Assembly (NCBI RefSeq): GCF_001625305.1
Contig: NW_017804353.1
Coordinates: 3,005,009 to 3,069,008, forward strand
DNA length: 64,000 nucleotides
Reading direction: 5' to 3'
Source of the DNA: Branchiostoma belcheri
Taxonomy: Eukaryota; Chordata; Leptocardii; Amphioxiformes; Branchiostomatidae
This document shows positions 47,110-63,787 of the stretch, one piece after another (position 1 is the stretch's first letter; every line of letters starts with the position of its first letter). The position numbers were made by a program, and so were the translations under genes. The notes beneath the pieces are model-generated. The model saw only the letters and a list, made by a program, of their open reading frames with translations. It ran no database searches and was not told the DNA's origin.

Positions 47110-48261
47110 CATACTTAAGAAGGAAAATATTGTTTTTGTCCAGTTTCTCCTTCTTCTTTTTCACAAGCAAATAAGGCAAGAATATTAAAGGTCGGTCAAC
47201 GACATCGACCAGACGGCAGTTACCATGGTAACTGGTGTTTGAATACCAGTACATTATGTAGCGAAGTGGCATGACGCTAGAGGGGCTGGTCCCCATATCC
47301 ATGTATTACATCGGCCTCCTTCCGTCTGAGTAGACGATGGGCTTGGCACTGGAGGGGTCTGGCACCGTCTCTGGTGGCTGAACAGGCCGATCCGTGAGTG
47401 GCAGACTCTGCCACATGTTGAACAGGTGAATGTGGTGGTGTTGGAAGTGGCTGGTCTCTGCCGGCGCAGGTCTCTCAATTGAGACCTTGTGATGTCGGCA
47501 TCTCTCACCCCAGCTTTCACAGCGTGTTTCCAGTCTGAGCGGTTGAGTGCCAGTTCCTCCCACGAGTCCACGCTGATGCCTGCCGACGCAAGGTCTCTCT
47601 TACAGACATCTCTGTACCTCAGGTGAGGACGGCCAACTGGACGTGAACCGCTTTCAAGCTGGCCATATAGAAGGTCCTTGGGAATGCGGCCTTTTCCCAT
47701 GCGGCGCACATGTCCAAGCCATCTCAGGCGACGCTCGCTGATCATGGCAAACAGGGTCCTGGACTTCGACCTGTCGAGGACCTCGGTGTTTGAGACCTTG
47801 TCCTGCCATTTAATACCCAAGATCCTGCGTAGGCATCTCATGTGGTAGGCATTCAGCTTTGCTTCCTGTTTGGCATATGTTGTCCATGTTTCACTACCGT
47901 AGAGAAGGGTACTTAGCACGCAAGCCTGGTATACCTTCAGTTTGGTGTTCATTGTCAAGTTCCTGTTTTCCCAAACTCTCTTGTTGAGTTTGCTCATAAC
48001 AGAGGCTGCTTTCCCAATTCTTGTGTTTATTTCAACATCTAGGGACATGTTGTTGGTAACAGTAGACCCTAGATAGGTGAACCTATCTGTCACGGCAAGT
48101 AGAGAGCCATTGATGTGTATGGCAGGAGGGTTTAGAACATCCTGCACCATCACCTCAGTCTTCTTTATGCTGATTATGGGTTCACCACACCACGAAGTGG
48201 TGTGGTGAAACCATATTGCTTTTTCTGATGTTTCTTCTTCTCCTCCTTCTTCTCCTGCCAT
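47110..48261 (-). mobile_element. LINE 3' part: reverse-transcriptase C-terminus, zinc finger and 3' UTR
   Basis: One open minus-strand frame (about 48250 to 47254) encodes ISIKKTEVMVQ, FTYLGSTVTNNMSLDVEINT, LKVYQACVLSTLLYGSETWT, RCLRRILGIKWQD, RLRWLGHVRRM and a final zinc finger, CSTCGRVCHSRIGLFSHQRRC-type. This is the typical C-terminal third of a non-LTR ORF2. The frame is intact, so the copy is fairly young, but the 5' part is lost. The 3' UTR (47253 to about 47110) ends with a gaagaag-rich tail. It carries the same words as the dispersed repeats at 24585, 27765, 52520 and 57395. Confidence 0.85.
48181..48209. repeat. Perfect 13-bp hairpin at the 5' edge of the LINE fragment
   Basis: ttcaccacaccac and gtggtgtggtgaa are separated by three bases. 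It lies where the LINE homology of the minus-strand frame begins. Upstream of it the frame is low-complexity Glu/Lys sequence. It may mark the truncation junction. Confidence 0.7.
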
Positions 48262-49040
48262 TTTTTAAATGGATTCAGCTTCTTCATTTTAGGGCCCAAG
48301 GTCCTGAAATTTGGTATGGAGGTACAGTGGGCAAATACCCCTAGGCGTTTTTTAAATTATTGTGATACAGGCTTTTAGAATGGTTTTATTTGAGTTTTTT
48401 GGCTGTGTTAGAGCAAATGTATTACTGTGTTAGTGGCCTTGTTTACCATGTTTGGGCATGAGTCATGACAATGGAATGCAGGGCATCAACCAATAGGCAT
48501 GCAGCTTTCCTCTATACTTCTTGCTGATTGGCTGTTGGGATTTAACTTGATTAACACCTGCACAGAAGCATTTCCATACTGACAGTATGTCTGTATTCAA
48601 GTGTTTTGGTAGGTATTTCAAGCTTTCCTGCTCCAGCATTGGAATGCCGGGCATGGACGTTTTTTTTTATTTTGAAAATCAACAGTTTGCATTATGCAAT
48701 TAAAAATCCTAACCAATAAAGTAGGGAATAGCTATCCAACTGTTGTTTTAGTTGTATTTTACTTCATATTATAGTTATATCAATGTAAATCATTGTTTTC
48801 CCTTGTGTTTCTCATTCTTTCCCTGCCATGTCGTAAAATGTGGTGAACCCATCGCTGTATTTGCTCCAAAGCAAATATTGGCCTTTCTAGTTTACACATG
48901 TATTACAACATGTATTACAAGTGTCTAGTATAGTTGACATAAGCCTTTTTTATTGCTTGGCTTATATCAATGACACAACTGAGTATTTTTACACATGGCT
49001 GATGAGATTAAGTAAAATAACTTAATAAGTTTCCTCCACA
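48262..49040. other. No recognisable gene; upstream region of PHPT1
   Basis: AT-rich sequence. The words gcattccattgtc-like and attggaatgccgggcatgga recur in inverted form near 48470 and 48640, perhaps the ends of a small element. No exon is supported. Confidence 0.4.
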
Positions 49041-50922
49041 ATGCCTCCAGCGATCCCTGATGTAGAGATTGACCCTGACGGGAAGTTCAAGTACATCCTG
49101 ATCCGCTGCCATGGTCCCGGTGATGTCAGCAAGGACATCGTCAGGGGGTTCGCCTGGGCGGAGTTCCACGGTAAGAGCCGACACTTGAAACATCTTGAAG
49201 TTAAATAGCTCTCATATTAAGAACACTTGGCAATGTAACAAGGGGGGAGTACAGTACAAACAGAAAGACACTCCTGGCCCAGGGCTGGGGTCGAACCCAC
49301 ACCAACCCAGGGCACCAGTTCACACCCTGACACTCTAACCATTAGGCTAAAAGGTCTAGACCCGTCAGACGGATCAGTTGGTATCACTTACTAGTATAAA
49401 CCCCCCACTGTTACAGCAAAGCAAAGGAACTAAAACTGTTGAAAGCAGTACAGTATAAGTTTCAGTATTGTAACTGCATTTTCTATCTAAGAGTCTTATT
49501 TGAAAAGCTGTCAAATAGATGAAGCATTGGATTTTATCTTAACTGTTGTTTCAAGCCGTAATACATTATCTATATACTGCTGTTTAGTTCTATCATATGC
49601 AAGTACCAGGTTCTTTTGAATCATATGATATTCAGAACAAACTGCTGCTGGGGCCACAATTCTTTCTTACGGACTTCGCAATCAGATGCACCACATTATA
49701 TGTAGATTTTGTTATTAACTGGAAAAAATGTTTTAAAAAAAGGAGAGATGGGAGGATACCTGAATGTGATGTGTGTTTGAAGAGCTTGCACTGTTCCTTT
49801 CTCCAGCCGATATCTATGACAGAGTTGCACCAGGGATTGAGGCTCTAGGGTTTGACTGTGAATGTATAGGCGGCGGCAGAATACAGCATAGCAGGAGTCA
49901 GAGGAACATCCTAGTGTATGGGTACTCCATGGTAGGATCATGTTTTATATATGTACCTCAGGGCTGCCTTTGTGTCTATGTGACAGTTACACAATGCACA
50001 GGCTTATTTTTGAAAAATGTATTTTGAAACTTTTCTTGTAATTCTGCAAACAGAAAGAAATTGTTTAGCATTCTCCTAAATTCTCTTAGCCTGGGATCCA
50101 GTCTTTTTAGGCTTAATCTGCTTCCAAATGTTGCTACCAAGCCTCCAGTCTTGGTAACTTTGGTTGTTGGAAGCAGGTTAAAGACAATAAGACTGGATTC
50201 CATGCTGGAATTCTCTATGGAAAAAAATTATTTACAAGAGAAGATCAGGATTTTTGTATCTTTGACTTCTAGACAGAAACACAGGGCATTGTGCACTGCC
50301 CTGTCCATATCACACAGACACCGAGGCACCCATACTCCCTTAGTCCCTGACCTGTAGTTTCCCACAATGTTTGTAACCGCTTGACTTCCAGACCACATCT
50401 ATGGCAAAGTGAAGCCTGTGCTGGATGAACTGCAGATCCGGTCTGAGGTGCTAGGGGGCGGCAAGATGACCCACGAGAGCGCCGAGAAGAAAATCCATGT
50501 CTATGGAAAATCCACTGTATGTCACTTTCAGACAGAGAAAACTTTGGATCTATAATATTTTATGTACTTATTTGTTTCTTTATTTATGTGTTCTTTAACC
50601 AGATTTGTGCAATGTATTCTGTACATTTGCCTATGGCTTGTTACTGTTGGTCCATATGCCTTCATTTTCTTCTGGTAACTAACCATAGGCTATTTTTATT
50701 GTTGGAACACAAGACTTGATTGGACAGAAAGTACAAACAGGTGACAAAATGTTTGACAGTTATAACAGAATTATACACTTGCAAGTATAATATAAAAACT
50801 GACTGTTTTCTCCTGTGTTTCTGCAGGGCTTTGGCCAGGCTGATCACTCCATCACTGTGGAGAAGCTGAAGAAGAAATTTCCTGACTACTCCAGCATCAC
50901 CTTCAACAATGAGGGGTACTGA
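49041..50922 (+). CDS. PHPT1: 14 kDa phosphohistidine phosphatase (janus/ocnus family) with two alternative middle exons
   Basis: Exon 1 (49041-49170) encodes [20 protein letters not shown] and [10 protein letters not shown], ending with the catalytic histidine of the YHA/FHA motif. Two candidate second exons follow: 49807-49931 ([29 protein letters not shown]) and 50392-50516 ([30 protein letters not shown]). Both are 125 nt, enter in phase 1 and leave in phase 0. Either one gives a 116-residue protein with exon 3 (50827-50922, [20 protein letters not shown], ending NNEGY), while using both breaks the frame. Human PHPT1 has 125 residues and ends ANDGY. The enzyme removes phosphate from phosphohistidine. 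GGG(R/K) and VYG are kept in both versions; KKIHVYG is best kept in the second. Confidence 0.94.
49265..49362 (-). mobile_element. tRNA-like SINE head (minus strand) in PHPT1 intron
   Basis: On the minus strand a tRNA-like layout reads tagcctaatggttagagtg (A box; 49350 downward) and gggttcgaccccag (B box; near 49290), with a tRNA-like spacing between. No intact acceptor-stem pairing was confirmed, so it is read as a SINE head rather than a tRNA gene. Confidence 0.55.
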
Positions 50923-51678
50923 AGACACGAAGAGTCTGACAACTTCTTAAAGAGTGGCTCTAAAGAGTACTCTTATCTCTAACAGGACACAAACTTTTGA
51001 ATTCTTATTTACTCCCCTTGCAAGGGTATGTGTAACAAAGACTTCCAGTGGTTGGCCAGTGCAAGTGCACTTGCTACAGAACTGCACTGTTGTTAGGAGT
51101 GTTTTCTACGTATAGTTTTGGCTATGGTATGAAACTAAGTTCTTGTGTTGTCAGCTAAATTGTTTGTTGAAAGGACTTGCTATAAAACTACCCTGTTGTA
51201 AGGAAGTTGTGCTGTTTTCTGTATAATTTTGATGATGATGAGAAGTTAAATTTCTTCAATGAGGTTATAGGCCTCAGTTTCTTGCATTGAAATTCTCAAA
51301 GTATGTTAAAATAGCTACTCATGAGGTTCTCTAAAATGTCCACAGCCTCACAGAGGCTGCTAGTTTGATAATATGATGACTGTCATTATTACATGTGTGT
51401 CTGAAGGCTATAGTACAAGTATAACGTGTCGCAGCGCAAGAGACATGTACAATAAATGACACAGCAAAATGCAACTGTACAAGCATTTCAATGTATATGT
51501 TTGACATAATTTTATTCCTATAAATAGCTTCATCACATTGGTAGGACTTGTCCTCAGACTCATCCTCAGTCACTGATAAAAGATAGCGGTTGCTATCTAA
51601 AGCATGTTACAATTCAGCAAATTTATCCAGGCGCGTTATTCATTTGTATTACATAGTATTATAGTGTCATTCCCAGTC
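50923..51678. other. PHPT1 3' UTR and spacer; GH76 3' flank
   Basis: The two genes converge here. I see no further exon. Repeated words such as gctataaaactaccctgttg and cttgctacagaactgcactg near 51050-51200 suggest a small internal duplication in the PHPT1 3' UTR. Confidence 0.4.
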
Positions 51679-54600
51679 TCATGTACAGACCCCCTTGACA
51701 CACTTCTGCGTCTCTTCACAGCAGGTGTAGCTCTTATGATACTCACAGCAGGGTTGTCCCGTGGGACAGGGCTTGTCTGCGCAGGTCAGGTGGCGTGGCG
51801 GGGGGACGGGCGGGTCGTACGTGCACCCTGTCCCGTGACAGGTTGTCCCAGGCGCGATGTTAGCCACAAGGAGGTCAAACACCTCTGCCTGGACCTGAAG
51901 ACATGAGGATTATGAATCACATTAAATAATTTTATTAGGTTGGGGAATGAGTGAATAGCAAAGTTCTTTCTTCACAACCACATGTCTAGTGATGACTGTC
52001 ATCTTCAGCAGGGCTAATGTGACTGGTTCACTGAGCACTGAAGCTAATAAGCCACTTACACCTAGCTTCAGCGCACAGTGAACCAAGGACTAGTAGAGTA
52101 TGTCACAAAGCAGTATAGGTATGGGAGTGAAGTCTGCCATCTCTGATTGCCTTTTCTTTATTATTGATTTAATGTGGATGCTATCTATACTTCAACTTTC
52201 AGTCTGCTGAGGCACTCGTTAGGCACAAAATTTGTGTTGTTTATGGAGTCTGACAGCAGGGAGAAGGTTAAGTATGACTGAAAATACAGATTAGTTAACC
52301 TACCATAGGGTTGGAGATGTTGAAAGGCCCCCTCCACTCTAAGTCAAAGACCGGTCCAGTTTTGTTGTACAGTGAAGGCCCGTCTTGGTAGGTTATGTTA
52401 CAGGACCTCATCTCAGGCCAGCAGACAGCGTTGGAAATCACAGACCTGCCCAAGGTAAATTGGTTTATTGCTCAATAGATAAGCATTGAAATAAAGTTTC
52501 GTCTCACTATGCTTATCGTCCCAGGAAGAAAACATTGCTTATGCTCTATTTCTTCTTCTTCTTCATAAGGTCAATAACCTGGACCAGACCATGGTAACTG
52601 GTGCTGTAACCTGTGATATTGGATTACATTATGTAACAACTGGAAGGGCAGACCTGAGTTGGACACATTCATAATACACCTGTAATGAACAGAGCAGTAG
52701 TTTGTTGGGCTAGACCATGTGAAGGTAAACATTACGCCTTTGCCTTTCTAGTTGATTGGTATGTTTGCTTGCTAGCACTATGTTGAATTGCATCCATTGT
52801 TACAGAAAAGTAAGACTGACTTTATGTTGCCATCTAGCCAGTCGCTGTAGGCCTTCCTGGTGATGTCATCAGAAACATCCATGAGGTAGCGCAGGTGGCG
52901 GACAAAGATTCCTGTAGAATATATTGGCGAAGTAGAAGATCATTTATCAACTGCCCTGATATCTGATATAAACATTGTAAGAACTTGAATTCCAATGTCC
53001 GAATCCTGTATTCTAATGTTCGAAAGCCGCGCACGCGAAGCGCGTTCAAATTATGCTATGGAACAGTACGAACCCCGTGTGATAACCTTAAGAACCCAGT
53101 GTGATACCGCTAGTTATAACACGAACGTAATCGCTGCCCAGGTATGACATAACCAAAGTTATCACTCGGTCCGGACCACGCGCATGTCAAACGTTATCAC
53201 GGACAAGATAATTATATAATCTACATGTGATATAGAAACACGTATATAGCAAAAGACCTTTGCAAATGCTTGATCAATGCTTGATCAACGCAATGTACCT
53301 TTGTAAACATATTCGTCCTTGTCACACTCCGGCCAGCAGCGTTCCACCAGCACCCCTTGGTGAGAGTTGTAGAAGATGGTTGCCTGGGCGACCCGGTGAG
53401 CCAGATTCAGGTAGCTGGTGTCGTTCAGGATGTTAGTCATCTCCACCAGGCCGCCCACCAGCACCCCGCTGTTGAAGGTTTTGTTGAAGTCACGGTTTCC
53501 CGTACAGTTGTCGGTCGCTATGTTCGACACCTGTAATGTCACACGGAAGAACTGTTAGTGGACAGAACTTTGGCAGTTAATAGTGGAGCAAATCAAACTT
53601 AATCGGCCATCTACATCAGGGCATTACAGCCATCCCTCAACAAAGACGTGGGGCGCCACAGATCTAGACTACCAAGCACATGAACGGAGAAGTAAAATTC
53701 ATTCATTTGACCCGTTGCTAATGGCAAATAATGCCACGCCTGTTGTTGAATTTGTTTGTTTGTTACCTGGAACGTTTCCTGATCAATCAGTCCGTTTTTC
53801 TGTATATACTTCCAGGTCGTCTTCATTCTCTCCAGGAATGTTGAGTTCCCGGTGTGTCTGTGTCAATAGTAACAAACTCGGGTTACAACTAGATATCATA
53901 ATGTATTGTGCATATTTAGCTAAATTTATTCCAGAGGCGTACGTCACAATCACAAGGCAAATGAAATTTCACTTTGGATAGCTACATAGACCAAGTCTAG
54001 ACTGACCTGTACAACTTGGCGCTCAGCTGTAACATCTGCACATTTGTGATGGTGGTTTTCTTATCGTAGAACCAGTACCCACCTGGAAATGGAATGTACA
54101 TAGTTCCAGCATTAAAAATGTGCAATGAACAATTTTTATGGAGAAGGATGTCGATAATCATATGAGTGAAACCTTGAATAGCAATGATTATTCCTGAATA
54201 TAAGATAATTTCGTCGTGTTTCAATACATCTAAATATTTTGTAATGTTTCTCAATATTTCGCGTTTATGTCGATCATAGGTTATCGCAGAAAACAAAATA
54301 AACCCGTTGTTTACCTCCACAAGTGCCCGTATGATCCCATCCGTACTGGTAGTTCCAGTCGTGAATCTGCTGAGCTAGGGACAGGAAGTCCTTGTCACCG
54401 AGAACCTGGAAGAGATTCTTAAAATTTCAACAGGGAATGCATAGTGTCCGTACTAGTTACAAAGTTAGCAACATTATAGATTTTCCAGCAATGAATTTAC
54501 TACAAAATTGCTGTTTGGAAGTGAAGGAAGAAGTAAAACGCGGTTCCAAAGGTTTTGAATTTTGAAGATAAAAATTGAAAACAGTAAAGATTATATTTGA

Positions 54601-55713
54601 CACCTCATATATCCTGAGATAGCTGAGCCCGAACCACGCCATGTCGTCATAGGAGGGCGCAGGCGCGTAGGCCAGGATCAGGTCATACATCTGCCGCAGG
54701 GACGACTTCAGACACGTCTGGTACCTGTACCATACAAACAAACGATTTTTTCAAAGAGGCTTACATGCAATAGTCTACTTCAACACGTACAGATGGGAGG
54801 AGAACATTGGAGAATTGACAGGACGCAGCCCAAGTGAGCCCTCCGGAACAGTGAACAGAGAAGATGTAAGAATGGTTAACATGATATCTGTGGATCCCAA
54901 ACGGCGAAACATCTATATACAAGGCATATGGGATGGTGACCTATACATGTACACCTGTTGATCTATGGTGGTGATAAAAAATAGCGGTCTAATATCTTGA
55001 TTATATAAAGGGATTTGCTCCATGTTACCTGGTGTGGTTTCCGTAGTGCATGAAGTTTGCGAACGTCTCCAGAACAGCTCCGTTCTGCCAGAAACCGTCA
55101 AAACCGTTCCACACCTTAAGCAAAAACAAAGAATATGTGTCAAAAGCATGATGAGTTTGCATGTAAGTTTGTAAGGCATGCAAATATACAACTTTCAAAA
55201 ATTCTTCATTATTTTCAAAAAGGTTCTTATAACACAGATGTTGAAAAGTCATTAACTGGAGTATCATTCCAACCCAGCTCGTCCACCACATTGAGAAGGG
55301 ATGCGCATCCTCAACCGTGTCTATCTAGGTCTATGCCTGTATGGGTTACCGGTTAGGATCTGGCACGGTTCTGGATAGTCCCCATGTATCCAAGTCAAAA
55401 GAACAGTAGCTTTGCCAAAGCAAGGATCTGGATACACGTGGACTATCCAGAACAATGATAAAGCTCGTTTCTAAGTACAACGAATCGTTCCCACCTGATA
55501 GCTGAAGAGGCCCGCAATGGGTGACGGGAACCAGTTCCGCTGCAGTGCCACCTGCGCCCGGCAGGCCCACAGCGCCGCCGAGCCGTTTCCATGGTTACCG
55601 AACATCCCCGGGACGCAGTCCTCAGGTGTGGGCGCTGATGACGTCACCAAATTCGAGTTCGGCCACATGAGCGCCAGACACACCAGCATACACGTACTTC
55701 CTACGGCCGCCAT
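51679..55713 (-). CDS. Secreted glycoside hydrolase family 76 protein (alpha-1,6-mannanase-like) with Cys-rich tail
   Basis: Ten exons join in frame: 55495-55713, 55029-55114, 54604-54724, 54315-54405, 54007-54082, 53767-53857, 53299-53530, 52821-52911, 52304-52445 and 51679-51894. They give 454 residues. After a signal peptide (ending about PNSNLVTSSA) come GH76 landmarks: NGFDGFWQNGAVLETFANF, then SYDDMAWFGLSYLRIYEV with the adjacent Asp pair (about 128-129) that forms the catalytic couple in bacterial GH76, GTCGGGYWFYDKKTTITN, LYRHTGNSTFLERMKTTW and IQKNGLID. Several NxS/T sequons fit secretion. The last exon adds a Cys-rich module (TCADKPCPTGQPCCEYH, then CCEETQKCVKGVC), not part of GH76. 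Characterised GH76 enzymes cut alpha-1,6-mannan of fungal or mycobacterial walls; substrate here is inference. Confidence 0.88.
52520..52755 (-). mobile_element. LINE/SINE-tail repeat, copy 4 (GH76 intron)
   Basis: It contains attgcttatgctctatttc, ttcttcttcttc, aaggtcaataacctggacc, atggtaactggtgctgtaa, attacattatgtaacaa and gtgaaggtaaacattacg in the family order. It lies between exons 52304-52445 and 52821-52911. Confidence 0.7.
55368..55453. repeat. Foldback element with 24-bp arms in a GH76 intron
   Basis: The left arm 55368-55391 (gttctggatagtcc...) pairs with 55430-55453 (...ggactatccagaac) at about 22 of 24 positions. The flank on the left has accgtgtct and gcacggttctg, the same words seen at 10400-10510. 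It lies in intron 1 of the GH76 gene. Confidence 0.7.
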
Positions 55714-56448
55714 GTTTCTAGTACTGAACTTTGGAGTGGCCAGCTGTTTTGCACGCTTGCCTTTTATAAGTGTCAAAGGTTGTTTGCTCGACCGACATCA
55801 CCCAAGGACGCGCACGATTGAAGGATACACACTATATTTTTCGGACCTTTATTGTTCAAAATTGTTGCTGTACATGTATTATATGAATGTTCACGCAGTT
55901 GCACTGGAATAACTCTATAGAATTAAAACAAATCCATTTATTTTATAGACAAATTTACTTGAGTAACTCGCTTACACTATCAAATCTTTTGCCGATATTA
56001 TGTTACTTACCGATCTTTCATAGACCTCTGTCAAATAAAAAATGATATTTTACTTTAATTTACTACATTTACATGGATTCTTAATTACTAGTACTTATGT
56101 TTGCTAGGTGTAAAAAGAATTGAAATTGATATAGAATGTATATCAAATATATCATAGAATATGTGAGTATTAAAATCGCACAATGAGGTATAATGGTGGC
56201 TCAATCCATGGCAAATAAACACATAATGTACACAAGCAGAGAACGATAAGGTAGAGTTTAGACAACTACATCTCCTTCGACACTTCCCTTTTATCTATTT
56301 ATCTACATATCGGAGAACCAAGACCTGTCGATCTTAAATACAAATGGCCACAAATGGGTAGTCCCTTTGAGCAGGTACGCAAACCTTCCAATAACAATCT
56401 GTCCACCCCACCCCTAGCAACGGTTCTCCCCCACTGTACCCCCTCCCC
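55714..56448. other. Spacer between GH76 start and fibrinogen-domain gene 3' end
   Basis: Upstream region of the GH76 gene and 3' flank of the fibrinogen-related gene, both on the minus strand. No exon is recognised. The GH76 start lies in aacatggcggccgtag, a YY1-like context. Confidence 0.4.
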
Positions 56449-62296
<5,848 letters not shown>

Positions 62297-62461
62297 CTTG
62301 ACCGCGGGTGACCCCGACCTATCCGTCTTGAAGTTGAACATAAGTTGTCGTGCTACTGGGAAGCGGCGCGCTGCTATCTGCCGCTGCATCTTCCTTCGTC
62401 TGTTTTCCTCCCCGGGCAACCGGAGTAAACCGCACGACACAGGGGCGGCGCGGGGAGACTT

Positions 62462-62842
62462 GGCATTTATATGTCGGTACTGTGATCTAGGAAGAATCGA
62501 AGATGAGAAACATTTTGTAACGGATTGTGAACTATACCACAAAGAGAGAGTAGATCTTTATAATCTGATACAATCTATGTTCCCCTTCTTTATACATCTA
62601 AGCTGTACAGATAAATTTATATTCCTAATGAGCTTAGACAAACCCTCTGTATTGAAACATATCTGTTCTTACATTTTTGCCATTACTAAGAAACGAGAAG
62701 AAACCGAATTTACTTGATTATAGCTAGCGCTACTTGACGATGTATGTATGTAACGTTATCTATATTCCATCATTTTTGTGACCTGTACTTAACCCAGTGG
62801 GTATGTGTGTACAATAAAGGTCTTCATTCATTCATTCATTTA
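62462..62842 (+). mobile_element. LINE 3' end with (CATT)n tail, plus strand
   Basis: The plus frame reads ICRYCDLGRIEDEKHFVTDC, ELYHKERVDLYNLIQSMF and DKPSVLKHICSYIFAITKKR, then stops at about 62717. The CxxC...H...C knuckle is the usual LINE ORF2 C-terminal zinc motif. A 3' UTR ends with aataaaggtcttcattcatt and more attc repeats. It lies immediately upstream of the fibrinogen-gene start and is opposite in direction to the copy at 61163. Confidence 0.7.
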
Positions 62843-63517
62843 TAGGAGGAAATTTCCGGGGTTTGAGTTTAGGTTTACTTCGATTCACAATTAGCATACA
62901 TAGTTGCTTCTCTCCCTGTTGTCCTTATAGTTCAAGTTCAATCCACGGTAAAACTAAATTGAGTTTTTCAGCAAAACTGCCATACATAGTTGCTATTCTC
63001 GCTATTTTACAAAAAACAAATATACAAAATACAGATACATTAATTAGTAGTTAATAATGTAATGTAATGTAAGAGATCAACAAGAACTAACGCATGGCAG
63101 CTGCAGACATGCAAAGATCTCGCCAGGTTGATCCGTTCAACTTCTACCTGGCGCAGGCCCTTCAGTCAGTTCTGGTGACCCGGGCCAGCCCATATACTAG
63201 TACACCAAATGAAATTATTTTTGTACCCTTCATCGTTCCAGGTGTTAGGTATTCGGTTTAAGTAACGGATATATATCGATACGGATGTTTCTTTTCTTGT
63301 TCAGTCGAGTCCGCGTTTTGCGTCCCACCTATACAAACATAGGGATGGCCATACATGTAATTGTACATGGTACAATGTACGGTAACCACTTTTGAACCAT
63401 GATAGCACAAAAAGGGTTTAAAATGGAACTTAACATCCTAGTTACTTAAACATCGCGTGTTAGTGTAAAAGATTATCGAGTGGGGCTAACAAAACAGTCT
63501 TTTATGTATTTATCTGA
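62843..63517. other. Spacer without supported gene
   Basis: A 55-codon plus frame from 63093 (MAAADMQRSRQVDPFNFYLA and onward, with a possible donor at ctggtgacc) could be a first exon, but it has no recognisable family. The rest shows nothing. Confidence 0.35.
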
Positions 63518-63592
63518 TTATTTTTGCATTGTGAGAGTTATGTTTTTGAACATAACGTATATTAATATCTTTGGTATGCATTTTTTTTTTAC

Positions 63593-63787
63593 CTGATACA
63601 TGTACACGCCGACCAACGAAAGCAAGATCATGAGATGATGTCCTGATGAAAAATTCATAGCATTAATATTGTGTTCACAGCCAGTATTATTTAACAGACC
63701 TGCGGTTTTACTTCGACTACCTGGAAGAGATGGGTAATCAGGTATTCCATTCTTCACCCTTGACCACCGGAAGTCCTTGTCCGCCAT
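63593..63787 (-). CDS. Candidate first coding exon of an unidentified minus-strand gene
   Basis: An ATG at 63787 in cccaaaatggcggac opens MADKDFRWSRVKNGIPDYPS. The frame stays open through a hydrophobic HHLMILLSLVGVYMYQ to a donor at 63593; an earlier donor (cttccag then gtagtcg) at 63721 is also possible. The YY1-like start context resembles those of SNAPIN, UOX and GH76. I do not recognise the protein and see no further exons downstream. Confidence 0.35.

Noticed and set aside
47254-48261. A 335-residue host gene
   Set aside because: The sequence is LINE ORF2 C-terminus with its zinc finger, and the following 3' UTR occurs in several other places.
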